DNA of 64,000 nt from positions 52,712,473-52,776,472 of the forward strand of contig NC_087062.1 of assembly GCF_963678635.1 (NCBI RefSeq), written 5' to 3'. The number at the start of each line of letters is the position of its first letter. Position 1 is the stretch's first letter. Shown in pieces: positions 11,951 to 23,100 of this stretch. The notes beneath the pieces are model-generated. The model made no database searches and had not been told where the DNA came from. It saw nothing but the letters and a program-made list of their open reading frames with translations. The DNA comes from Symsagittifera roscoffensis (taxonomy: Eukaryota > Xenacoelomorpha > Acoela > Convolutidae). The position numbers were made by a program, and so were the translations under genes.

Positions 11951-14350
11951 TGCGTTTATCAAAACAATAAGGCTCATAGGTTTTGCTTATTTTTAGCCGC
12001 CAGATCGCTTAGACCGCTATCGGTTAGTACGATTTCATGAAGTGACGGTTTAGTGTTGCTTTAATGGGGAAAGATGCTGTTGTTTATCATGTCCTGCAAG
12101 ATAACGATATCGTTGTTATCTCGTAGATTTCCTCGAATAAGCTGATTTTGTAGAATTTTCAAGGGATTTGTTGTTGGGGTTGAATCCGAATCCGGTAACA
12201 GGAAAAGATTTCGATGGCACGATCAAGCGATGATTCGCCAATGATGTAAACTATTAAATAAGGAGGAAAATCTTCATCCGCTTCATAAGGAATAAAATCT
12301 TCTTCGAAGAAATTATCGTTAAAATAATTAAATCAAATGTTCATGGTAAAGATCCCATGTGGATGTGCTCCTAAAAATCCTGTGCACCGTACCCTCTATT
12401 ATATTTCGCTTGTACTTCAGTGGTGCGCAACTTCTGAAGTTAAGAAGCGTGCCAGTATCCTTTGGTTTTTGGTACCGTCCACATTTAGTTTGTTTGTTGC
12501 CATCTGCATTTATATTAAAGTTTAAAAAGCCAAGTCACCGTTCTCGTTTGAAGTTTCAAGTGTGAATTGTAAGTTAGGGTGTAATTTGTTGGCAGCTTGC
12601 AATACCACGATCGGGTCGCCTATAACTGTCCTTAGAATATCGTCTACATATCGTAGGAAAAGCTACACACTTGTTATTGTAAGCTCAATTTCACGCCTAT
12701 CATTGCACAATTTGCAGAAGCAAACTTTCTGATATGCCTTAGTAATCCTTATCTGAAATGCCACCGCAATCTTTATGATACCAATTCAAACAATCCTCAC
12801 ATTACTCAGCCTTGCTTCTGAGAGTCACCCTTCTTTTGCATTTTGGGCATTTTCCGTTCATGTCCTTTTGAGTCCATAGCCACAATTTTCTCATAGTCTT
12901 TCAATCAGAGGTTTGCCAGAATGACTGGCAGGTATGCACCCATGGCCAATCCATCCTTTTGTAGATACCGTGTGTCTTTGCGTTTATAATGGACATTACT
13001 AACAGCCTTGTATATAAGGTGTTTCATTGTACTGCTTGACAACTGATGTGGCTCATTCTGGCTGTAAAATTTCTTAAGCGCGTTGTCAATGGCATCTTTG
13101 AGAGGAACATTTGTGTACATGCTTTTCACACCCAACGAAATGATATTCTCTTCAGTCTAATTTAGTATTCTCTTTCATATCCCTAGCTGCTTCAGTGTTG
13201 GTCTCAATATTTGTACCCTCGATTTTATCAAAATTTTTGCTACTGTTTTATTCAATTTCTCATGAGAACTACCAGGTAGAGAGAGGACAGGTCATAGTGG
13301 TGTATCCTTTTAACGTACTTAATCCAGTCCATAAAGTCGTGCAGGTTGACCACCAGTTGACTTCAACCTCTCAAATAAGCCATCTGTAATCTCCTTCCTT
13401 TTGTTCATGGCCAGTAGTTCTTTGTTAAATTTTTTGAACCACTGAATGATTCATTTTATCATGTCTTTCAAACTGTTCTGCTTCTAGCAACTGGGTCAGT
13501 TTTCCTTCATATATGTTTTTTTTCCTTACGCAAAAGCCAACACCCTTATCAAAAGGTACCGCCAGTAGTGCGTTGTTTTTGAGATATTTACTAGCTTTTT
13601 CAATTCCCATATCACGTGGAGTCTGGCATACTTTTTTTGTGTACCACTTAGCAGCTGCGCCAAGCACGTCATGCTTCTTCAGCTCCGACAAAAAATATAT
13701 ATGTCTGCTAAAAAAGGACTTCATTGAATTTGTCTCGGACTGGATCTTTAGGCCCCATAGACAGTAACTCATCCACCCATCCCGGCAATTTTATCTCATC
13801 TAGTAGTTTTACCGCTTTTCTGTGTATCTTTCCTTGGAGTCTGTCTTGTCTATCAGCTAACTTCTCAATTTCCTGATAGTGACTGAGGCGCGTGGCTAAT
13901 GCGTTGTCCCTTGCTTGACGCAGAACATTGTTAATGACCGATGGCCATAATCTCTCGTCAATTGTTCATTGTTCTCCTGACTATGTCCCTTAACTTGTCC
14001 AAGTCTACCGCTGCACTACAGCTATCCTCTTTCGCCCTACCCATCTCTGTTCTAAGTAGTTTAAGTTATAAGCGGTGAACCGCTTGGTCCGAAAACACCC
14101 CATTCTCAGGTACCCTAAACCGCAAAACTTAGGTATCATATCGGAATCTAGGCATATTCTCAGAAATTTCAGACGATATTGGCTATTGTTAAATTTATTC
14201 AAGTTTTTTGTATAATTTAACAGTTTTCTACAAAATTCTTTTCCGAGAATGAACCTCAGGAACGGCGGTGGTAAGTGCACAATGTTCATTGCACTGCTAG
14301 CCACGAGAAGCAAAAACTCACAAGGTGCTAACAGTGCAAATCCCATAATG
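11951..14350 (-). pseudogene. Penelope-like element remnant, longer copy
   Basis: This is the same Penelope remnant as at 6060-7517, but continuing past the duplication end into unique sequence. The additional N-terminal part is on the minus strand at 13772-13425 (AAAKWYTKKVCQTPRDMGI, then NNALLAVPFDKGVGFCVRKK). Further up, at 14200-14005, is RLKFLRICLDSDMIPKFCGL. All are typical of Penelope N-terminal regions. The catalytic YVDD lies at about 12645. Stops and frameshifts make it inactive. The unbroken run of homology across 13408 shows this copy keeps the ancestral arrangement. Confidence 0.75.
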
Positions 14351-14359
14351 CAACTAACC

Positions 14360-15348
14360 TCACTTTGGTTCCGGCCTGTCGTCTTTCTGCTGTCTATCCG
14401 CAGCTACCCGCTTTGACTGTGCCCTGCGCCGGGTCTGCGAAGATGTGTTTTCTTTCTGCTTCTTCTTTTCGAAATCAGCTCGGACAACCTCTCCTTGTGC
14501 TCCCACACCAAGCGCAAAGACTTTAGTTCGAGCTCGTGTTGTTGTTGGAGCTCGCTGTACCCTTCGATGATCTGGAGTTGACACTTCTGCTTAAGTTTGG
14601 AGACCAGAAACTTTCCGTCGAGATGGTCAGAATCCCCGTCTTTATCAATTCCTCCAATACGTTTGAGGCACCCTTCCTTTGACAGTATATAATGGCTCGA
14701 ATATGGTCCTTTCTGTCTTTCAGCTCTTGATGACACTAGGACAGCTCGGACAACCGCTCCATGTGCTCCCACACAAGGCGCAAAGACTTAAGTTCGAGCT
14801 CGTGTTGTTGGTGGAGCTCGCTGTGCCCTTAGATGATCTGGGGTTGACACTCCTGCTCAAATTTGTAGACCAGAAACTTTTTCGTCAAGATGGTCAGAAT
14901 CCCCGCCTTTATCAATTCCATGAATCCCCGCCTTTATCAATTCAATACGTTTGGGGCACCCTTCCTTTGGCAGTATACGATGGCTCGAATATGGTCCTTT
15001 CTGTCTTCTAGACTCTTGATGAGAGAGACCTCCGATTGAACTAGGGGAAAAAATGTTCGTCCTGTGGCTTGTAAAAGAATTATCGATAACGTCGTGCCAC
15101 AACACTAAATTATCATCTCCCCTCAATGGGCTTTTATCGAGCAAATTCAACAAATTCTTGTCCCTGTTGACTTGATTGTGGTTCAATGCAAGGCCCGGTA
15201 TGGTTGTGATGTGCCCCGAAAAGTCTCTTTTCTCCTCTGCGTCGAGGTCTTTCAGGCTGTGCGCAAGAGAACAGGCTGCCACAATATGGATCATTCTCCA
15301 CATAAAAACATCAGAAAATGAATAAACAATGAATAAAAAAAACAACAA
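14360..15348 (-). other. Unrecognised coding-like remnant with an internal tandem duplication
   Basis: On the minus strand, 15300-14857 encodes an unrecognised protein piece starting MWRMIHIVAACSLAHSLKD and including DDNLVLWHDVIDNS. It lies directly upstream (5') of the Penelope remnant in the same orientation and may be its leader ORF, but I cannot confirm this. A diverged tandem duplication of about 270 bp is visible: 14479-14735 resembles 14752-15010. Shared strings are GACCAGAAACTTT, GATGGTCAGAATCCCCG and ATGGCTCGAATATGGTCC. It is probably not a functional gene. Confidence 0.35.
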
Positions 15349-16401
15349 AATTCTTTTCAGTCTTTTTCACTTCTCTTTATCAAATTTTTGAAATGCTAAA
15401 TGTTTTTGAAAACTGCGCCCCCGTTCGGGTAAAACAGTTCAAAATCCAAGCTTTTAGCTTTTCTGGGGTATCAAATTACTTATAAATTGTTAAGAAGAAA
15501 AATTTTCAAGTTGTGAGTTCGAACGTTTTCGGAAGTATGTCCATCGTCAGGCTAATAAAATTGATATAAAATGATTTTCAGTCGTTAAAACTTCATAAAA
15601 TACCATTAAGTGGTTCTAAACAAAAAATAAAATCTTCTAATCAAATTTAAGCATTTTTGAGTAAGAATTTTGTAATCTTTAGTTTTCCTTAAACTTCTGA
15701 GTATTTTAATCTAACTTAGCGTTTGCTTGTACTAATTTTTCAATTTTACAGTTTTTTTGGTTGATATATTCGATATTCTGAGCCAAATTTTTTTTTGACA
15801 AATCTAAGTAGGCTTAACCTGGACGTGTTTCACTGAATTACTTTCAAAATTGCATGATAGTATTCATTTTTTTATGGCTTTTATTGGTGAAAAAACTAAA
15901 TCAGAAGATCTGAAACTATCGTGGAAACCGAAGTTACTTCACTAGTCCTTCATGATATCACCTGGTCAAGAAACCATTGGAGTTTCTTAAATTAGGGAAA
16001 TGTAAAGTATAAAATAAACGATTCTAGACTTCCATGTCTAACGCATCACGTATTGTCTGTGAAAAATGTCAAGCTGTCACAACTTAAAGTCGAGTACTAT
16101 TTAGGGATTTGGCCCAAAATTTTCTACAAGTCAAGATCTTTTTTTGCTGTTAATGATTATCCTTAACATATATTGGATTTGTAATACATTTTGAGCCTTT
16201 GAGTATTGTGACATAAAACAACAACTGTTACAGGCGCGATTTGTTTCCTTTATAGCTGCTTGTTCCACCATTACTAGTATGACGCAAGGAGGGACCGCGC
16301 TGCTTTGTCCACTATCACCATCGTACTCTTTACTTTTATTCACGTTATACTTTAATTTTCACCAATTTACGACATTCAAATGGTTTTTTGACTGGGCGAT
16401 A
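15349..16401. other. AT-rich sequence, nothing recognised
   Basis: I see no motif-bearing frame, RNA gene or clear repeat here. It is the sequence upstream of the first recognised elongase exon, so promoter or 5' UTR sequence could be present but cannot be pointed to. Confidence 0.5.
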
Positions 16402-16870
16402 TGACGAAGGGTAACTTCCCAAATGGAATAATTCCCAAATGGCATAAAAATGGAAACTTTTTCCAAATGGCATAAATTTCAAGTTTTCATTGTAATTTAA
16501 ACGTTTTCCATCAATTTCTAATTCTATCATTTTGTCAGGAACGAAAGCATGAGAACAAGATTTGGAATTAATTGCTTCCAAACAAATTTAAGCAACAGAT
16601 TTGTCGAAAAAAAATTGACCACAAGCAGCTTATTAATAATCGCATGCTTATGCTTCTTGCTTTTGATAAAAAGTTCTACAAGTTTTTCACGATAAAATGT
16701 CAATCAACAAATGTCAATTGACAATTTGACTAATTTTCTCACATTGTTCACGAAAAAATTGTTCTCGATTTTTCCAAAGCAACTGTTGCATGAAATTTAT
16801 GCCATTTGGGAAATTTTTAATTTTTATGCCATTTGGGAATTATGCCATTTGAGACGTAATCTGACGAAGG
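16402..16870. mobile_element. Mutator-like MITE with 9-bp target duplication
   Basis: A 451-bp element (16411-16861) is flanked by the direct repeat TGACGAAGG (16402-16410 and 16862-16870). Its ends are inverted repeats of about 70 bp. The left end reads GTAACTTCCCAAATGG and the right end, reversed, GATTACGTCTCAAATGG. Each arm holds three copies of AAATGG(C/A)ATAA, possible transposase-binding subrepeats. There is no coding capacity. A 9-bp duplication with long terminal inverted repeats is typical of Mutator-like elements. It sits just upstream of the first recognised elongase exon. Confidence 0.7.
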
Positions 16871-16994
16871 ACTAGTATAGTAATTTCTTTTATCATGATA
16901 GATTCTGACCTTCTCATTTATGATATAGTATTTCCACCATTCTTGTTTGGTAGTTATTCGTTTCGATGAACCTTTTTTCAGATTTGGTGCAATA

Positions 16995-17183
16995 ATGCGA
17001 TCGCAGGCGGTAATACAAGAGAACGATAATGATTTTATCAGCTATCCCAAAATTCGGGGCTTCTCAGATCTTGCTTACGCGTTATTGACTCTGAACTCTT
17101 TTCCATTAGTTTTACTCTATATAATTATGATACAGCTATCGGGACATTGGACCAGAAGAACGAAACCCAGAGATCCGCGTCTT
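16995..17183 (+). CDS. elovl: ELOVL coding exon 1 (residues 1-63)
   Basis: This encodes the N-terminal luminal part and first membrane segment (NSFPLVLLYIIMIQLSG), then the basic loop HWTRRTKPRDPRL. That loop stands where elongases carry their GPxxMxxRxP-like loop. The exon ends at a consensus donor, GTAAGTTT, at 17184. Open sequence continues past the donor to 17369 but loses all resemblance to elongases, which supports the splice. Confidence 0.75.
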
Positions 17184-20100
17184 GTAAGTTTATCTGTCGC
17201 AAAGTATAATCGAGATGAATGCCTTTGTGATTCATACTATTTAGATCTCAAATGTAATTTAAAAGATCTTTGTTTAATTTTTCCTGAACTTGGCATAGCT
17301 GAAATATATTCGATGCATAATTCTTTTTGTGGGCGTAATTTTACTCGCGAAAGCTCTAGTGACCCCTAATCGGTAACTAGACTTTTATTCTCGTAAACAA
17401 CTTTTCTACAAATCTGTTAGAAATTAAACTTGGATCCTTCTTTCTTGATCTAAAGGTAAAACGGGCTTCGTATATTGTGATGTTCGCGTATATGAAATAG
17501 ATTTTTCTGAGGGAAAACTGAATTGACTGATTGTCGTTTGTCTGCTTCTTTCTGTTGGCTGAATTTCGCAAGCTTGGAGTTCTCTTCTGTTTTACATAAT
17601 TTTTTAAATCAGAACTGATAGTCATAATAATTTTACTCTTGCGATAAGTAAGGTTATTGCAATCGGGTACTAGACTTTTTTTCCCGTAAACATTTTTGTC
17701 CACAAGATCTGCCTTTCTAGAGGATCTTCTAGAAGATTTCACTTCTTGAGGAAGATACCTACGTAGTATCTTCCTCTAAAAGATACTTAAGTAGTAATTA
17801 GTTCAAATCCGTTTCAGGTAGTAATAACCTTTTCAAAATTTCTCACTTTTTCGGGTTCGTGGTTTTCGTCCTAGTTTCTGTTGATTCACTTTGCGTCTTT
17901 TAAACGCGATTTTTTTCATCTGGCAGGGTTTCTTAAGTTTACTTTTTAAAGCATGGGTTTTGTTCCCATTGAAACAGTTTTTACTATGACTGGAATTTCA
18001 CAAATTTGTAAACTTGTCATGTCTGATTTTGAGCTTTTTTCGTTTTTATAAACATTCAAGCAGTTTCAGTTTATGTTTGATCGACTTCGTCAACTTATTT
18101 TGCGTAGTTTCGAGAGCCAAACTTATCCGTTTGGGATTATGTGTTTCAGTTCGGATGGGTCGTAAATGCTTTTGAATTTTATGAAATTTTAATGACAACA
18201 GTTTTGTTTTCGGCTCAACAGGTTTCGACCCAAAGTGTGTCGCCTTTGTTCACAATGTTATAGCGCAATTTGTTTTCATTCTTGTAAATGTGTTCTTTTG
18301 CATCGCAAGTGTTGTGAAGCTCCGCTTCGCCTCTGTGTTTTAAAATATGTTAAATAGGAGGTTGCTTAAAGCAATAATCGGAATAAGTCGAATGATATCA
18401 TAACGATGCCCTTTCAGTCGTGATTCGAACGACGTTTAATTTTTAAAGGTTTCAAATTTTTTAAGTGCTTGAAGTATGAACGCTTTTTTTTCACTCCGAC
18501 CCTTGAAGATGAGGAATAAAGTGATTTTCAATGCGTGTTTTTCGACCGCTCGCACTACGATCCTCAATTGCTAAGGTAATCGAAAGGCTGCTGCTAATTG
18601 GTTTTTCCCTTTACCTCTAACGAAACACGAACATGGCTTCATAGCCGAGAATTCAACTACAGCTCTGAACATAATAACTAATGACATCAAGCTAGGTCTC
18701 AACAAGCACAAACCACGCGATCGTAACCTTTTGGTAGCCTCACCTCCGCCTTTGATACGGTTGACCACAACGTACTAATAGTTGATGCTTTGAAAGCGGA
18801 TGTGCGCAACAGGACCAAACGCTGGATAACCTCATGCTTACAGGGTCGGTTCACTCAAGTTGAGAAAAGTCAAAACTTAAGAAGTCTAACAATCACTCAT
18901 GAGTTCATATTCTGCTTAAGTCAAAACTCAAACTGCTAGGCGTGGTCTTAGACAGCCCGCTTACTTTCAATGAACTCATCCAAGCTACCGCTGACAAGTA
19001 GCAAAAGCGGAATATTGTCATAAATTTTTCTGCAAATGACTGGGGTTGTTTCAAAGAAACACAGGAACACTGGGTTTGTTCCAAAGAAGATAGGAAAATT
19101 TAAGGTCATCGGGCGCAGTGTGCTTAACCATGAAGCACCAATTTGGTCTCCATCACTAAGCAAAAGAAACTGGAGAAGCCTCCTAATTCAAAAAACATTG
19201 CCCTCAGAACAATAAATGTTTGTGTAAAGATGACAAAAATTGATGGCCTTCACAGGGAAACTAAATGTTTGTGGAAATGACAAAAATTGATGACCTTCAC
19301 AGGGAAACTAAAGTCTTGCTTGTAAAGATTCAAGCAGATTTTCTGGCAAAACAATTTCTAGTCGGATGCCACCAGAGTCACCGTTCCGACTATCAGACAA
19401 CCCAACATCCAATTAAACGACACATAAAATCCACACTGAGCACCACCTAAGGTGTTGAATTCCATTATCTGGATGAGGGCTTAATAACGCGGAAATCACT
19501 TAAGGTTATCCATCACAACGAGGCTACAAACTACCTCAAACCTTCAAAGCTAATGCAACGTGAACCTTTTCATATATATGACAGTGCATTCGAGTTGCTA
19601 CGAATAGCGCGCATACGTCTTTCTAAGTAGTGTGGTACAAGATTCCTGTACTGATTGTAATGAGAAGCCGCACGACTTTCATTATTTATTTAACTGAGCC
19701 CGAAACCTCCTAATGGGCCTGACTACTGCCTTCTGGCTGCATCCCCTCAAAGTTTCTGAGCTCCTCGTATCCAGAGGGAGCGGGAGACCTGAACTCTCTT
19801 TAACAATCAAATCTCAGAATCAACGACGCAGATACTGACTTCTAAACAGCCAATATCGACAATGACGAATATCTGACTTCGAAAAGGTATTCATGTAGCC
19901 ACACATGTGGCACACCCAAACTATCATGTCGAGGGACAAGGGTACTGGGCAGGGAGTTGGGAAACAATCCCAATCAACCTTCGTCTTCTACGGAGATGAA
20001 GTACTGAAAAGCGATGGCAAATAAGAACTGAATCAAAAATAAATCCCGCAGACAATGCGTTAGACGTAGCTACTACAACAACGGAAAAGACTTGATCCAG

Positions 20101-23100
20101 CAGTTTTCCCAAGCATAGGGCCTTGGATGGTTGCTAACATCTGATATATCGTGGAACGAAAACTTAAACAACCGGCTGCGACAATTGAATAACATAATCA
20201 TACGTCTGAAAGTCGTTACAACAGTATCAATCTTTATAAATAATTTTTCCTTATAAACCGATGTATAGCTCGCAATGTTGCGTCGCCTCTAAATATTTCA
20301 GAAAAGAGCAGCTAGATCTTTAACACGGCTGGCTCCGTGTTAATAAATTGACTGAAGTTTTTGAGTCTATTACTAATATCGCATAAACATCTAATTGCCG
20401 ACCAGTTTTTTCTAAACAAGCTGTTCGCGGGGAATATCAATCATGATGCTTCAAAATATTTCAAATTTAAGATGCTGTTTTAATCATTTCCTTCGATCTA
20501 AGAAATTCTTTTACTCGGAGCGCCTTCCAACCAGGTTGAAAAAGTAGAGGAAGTATTCTGCTTCGAGGAGGTGTATGTGTGGTCTACACATGGAACGCGC
20601 TGACAAAGTCGTTAAGTATATCTCCCGGAGAGCCTCCGAACACATTCAAAAAGAATGTGCAACAATTTGCCTCCGCTCAACTTGTAAACTAATTGGCTAC
20701 AACTTCAATATTTATTTGGTTTGCATATGTTTACAATGTCGTTCATGAAGTTTATTTTCATACCACCATTGCTGTTGGTAATTTCAGTCTTTTTTCTCTT
20801 TTCATTTGGGTGTGTTTTTGTTTTCCATGCTAAATCAAGTTCCGCACAAATTTATCAGAATGAGTCGAGTGGTCTTTCTTTCTGAAGATTTTTCAATCTT
20901 GATTCGAACGAGACCTTAAAAAGTTTTTCTGCCTTTTTCCGACCCTTGAAATTGCCGATGAAATTTGCATTCGGGTGTGTTTTAGTATTTTCTATTTTCC
21001 ACGCAAAATGCGATACCACAGACAATCATCGGATTAAGTCGAGTGATATATCATATTGAAGTCTTTTCAACCTTTGTTCGAACGACATTCAAAAAATTGT
21101 CTCAGTCGAGAAAGAACGGCTTAAAATTTTTTAAGTTTTTGACTATTTTCGAGCGATTAAAGTGATCGCGTTATGTTTGTTTTTATAAAACTTGGTGTTT
21201 TAGGCTTGAAATTTGTTTTGTAAACTAGAGCTCGTTTTGGATGTTAACTTTAGCGCTTCCTTGGCAATGAAAATTTTCTTAAAAATCAATAATTTTTCGT
21301 GCAAAAAACTAGAAATATTCGAACAATTTTTTCATTTTTTTTTAATTTTGACGAGGACTGTTGTCGATTATGCCTAATTGACCAACATTCTACGCGTAGG
21401 TATAGTTTTCTCATTACACGACGCCCAAGAAATGACACTTTTTTGATTTCTAGTAATTTGAAGAACTTTTTTTTAAATTATGTGGTCGGAACATTTTTGA
21501 TACTTGAACGCAACTGACTATCCATACTTGAGTTTGGTTGCGATCAAATGTTTCGGTTTATATTTAGTTTCTCCTAGTCACCCTATTTTGCATACTTTGA
21601 AGATTAACAGTTGATTTTTATCATTTTGAGTTTTTTAGGGGGAAGGGGTGTGGGATATGAAAAGCTTTTTTTAAGCATTTTTTTGTTTTCGGCTCAATGG
21701 GTTCCTACCCAAGTATTGTCATCTTTTTAGCTGCTCGGTAAAATAAAAGTGTTCCTTTTTTGACTTTTTTCTGGAACTTTTGTATTCAGTTTTTTACCAT
21801 GTAGCGTTTTCCGTCTCAGTTTTTTTTTCGCTAGCTTGCAATGCTTCGCTTGCGTTGTTTTGTAATTGTTGCTGAGTTTTGCTTCGCCTATGTGAAACAA
21901 TTGTTTTTTCTCTTTACAAACTGTACCTCGCAACATAAAGTTTTGGCATGTTTTAGTAGTTGGTGTGACGGTAGAGAGTCAGCGGCTCACTCAGAGACCG
22001 TATTATTTTTTCAGAATATTGTTTGTAATATTTAGTATTTTGCAGTTCAATTGCCTGCCGTTGCTAGATTCCAAATTTTATTGTCAAAAGTGCGCATGGT
22101 GATGCAGATGTCAACGTTTACTTTAAAATGAAAATTGTGTCAATGAACGAAGTGATGACCCTGATTAAGGTCGTTATGTGTTTTCGAAGAATTTTCTGCG
22201 TGATAGTAGTTTATTGTTGCTCTAGCGAAGTAAAATTTCACTTTTTAACTAACTTTCGTCGATAACTCAATGTTAATCTCATTCGAGAGTGCCAGATGGT
22301 AGTCTCAGCAGATTTTCGATAAGGAAATATTTAGTGTTTTTTGATTCTGTTCGTTTTCTAACAACGTAATTGGTATTTTTTAGTTAAGTTGTTAATTGTG
22401 AACAATAGTGTTTCATATAATATATTCAACAAATAATATATTCATAATTCAACTGATTCATATAATATAAGTTCATATGAGGTTCAAAAAAAGTTAATTT
22501 TGAGCCTAACACAGTTGTTATTATTTCAATTTTCAAAAGTTGGCAAGCCTGTACCTTATGGAACCTGATCTAAACTACATTTTATGATTGGATAAATTAG
22601 ATATTTTACCAATGTAAAGTATTTAATATTAACCAATCATGATCCATCTAACTAACAACCCACTTATTTGTAAGTGCTGAAGTTACTTGTAATTTCAGCA
22701 CCAGAGAGATTTGAATTTAACTTAGAAGTTAGTTGGACTCTCCCGAGCACTTCAGCAGCCGCAATAAACCAGTATACCCTAGATCTATTGAGCCTAGCAG
22801 AGACTAGTTAAACAACCTGAGACTAGATAGTATAAGAGTAAGATTAGGATCGGTATTAGACTAAGAAGTTGCACGAATCTATCCGGCCGAAAATAAGATA
22901 GCGTGACGAGCAGACGGTGTACCCTATCCGAAATTACTCTATGAGTTAACCGACACGGTCCTAACTCATCTGGTGCGACCATAAGTCTCGAACAAGACCT
23001 TAATAGCTTAGAATTAACCAAAATAGATTAGAAATTAGACAAAAACATTTACAAAATGTTATACGACAATAATTTAATCGAAATGTCTCTACGACTCAAT

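Larger units (their letters stand above)
7518..13408. repeat. 5,891-bp tandem duplication, copy 2
   Basis: This is the second copy of the block starting at 1627. At its right end the Penelope-like coding remnant continues without a break into 13409 and beyond. At the left end of copy 1 the LINE-A RT continues without a break. So 1627 and 13408 are ancestral neighbours of their flanks, and the new joint is at 7517/7518, where Penelope sequence meets the middle of the LINE RT (TTCAT joined to GACATTCATG). There is at most a one-base microhomology at the joint. Confidence 0.95.
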
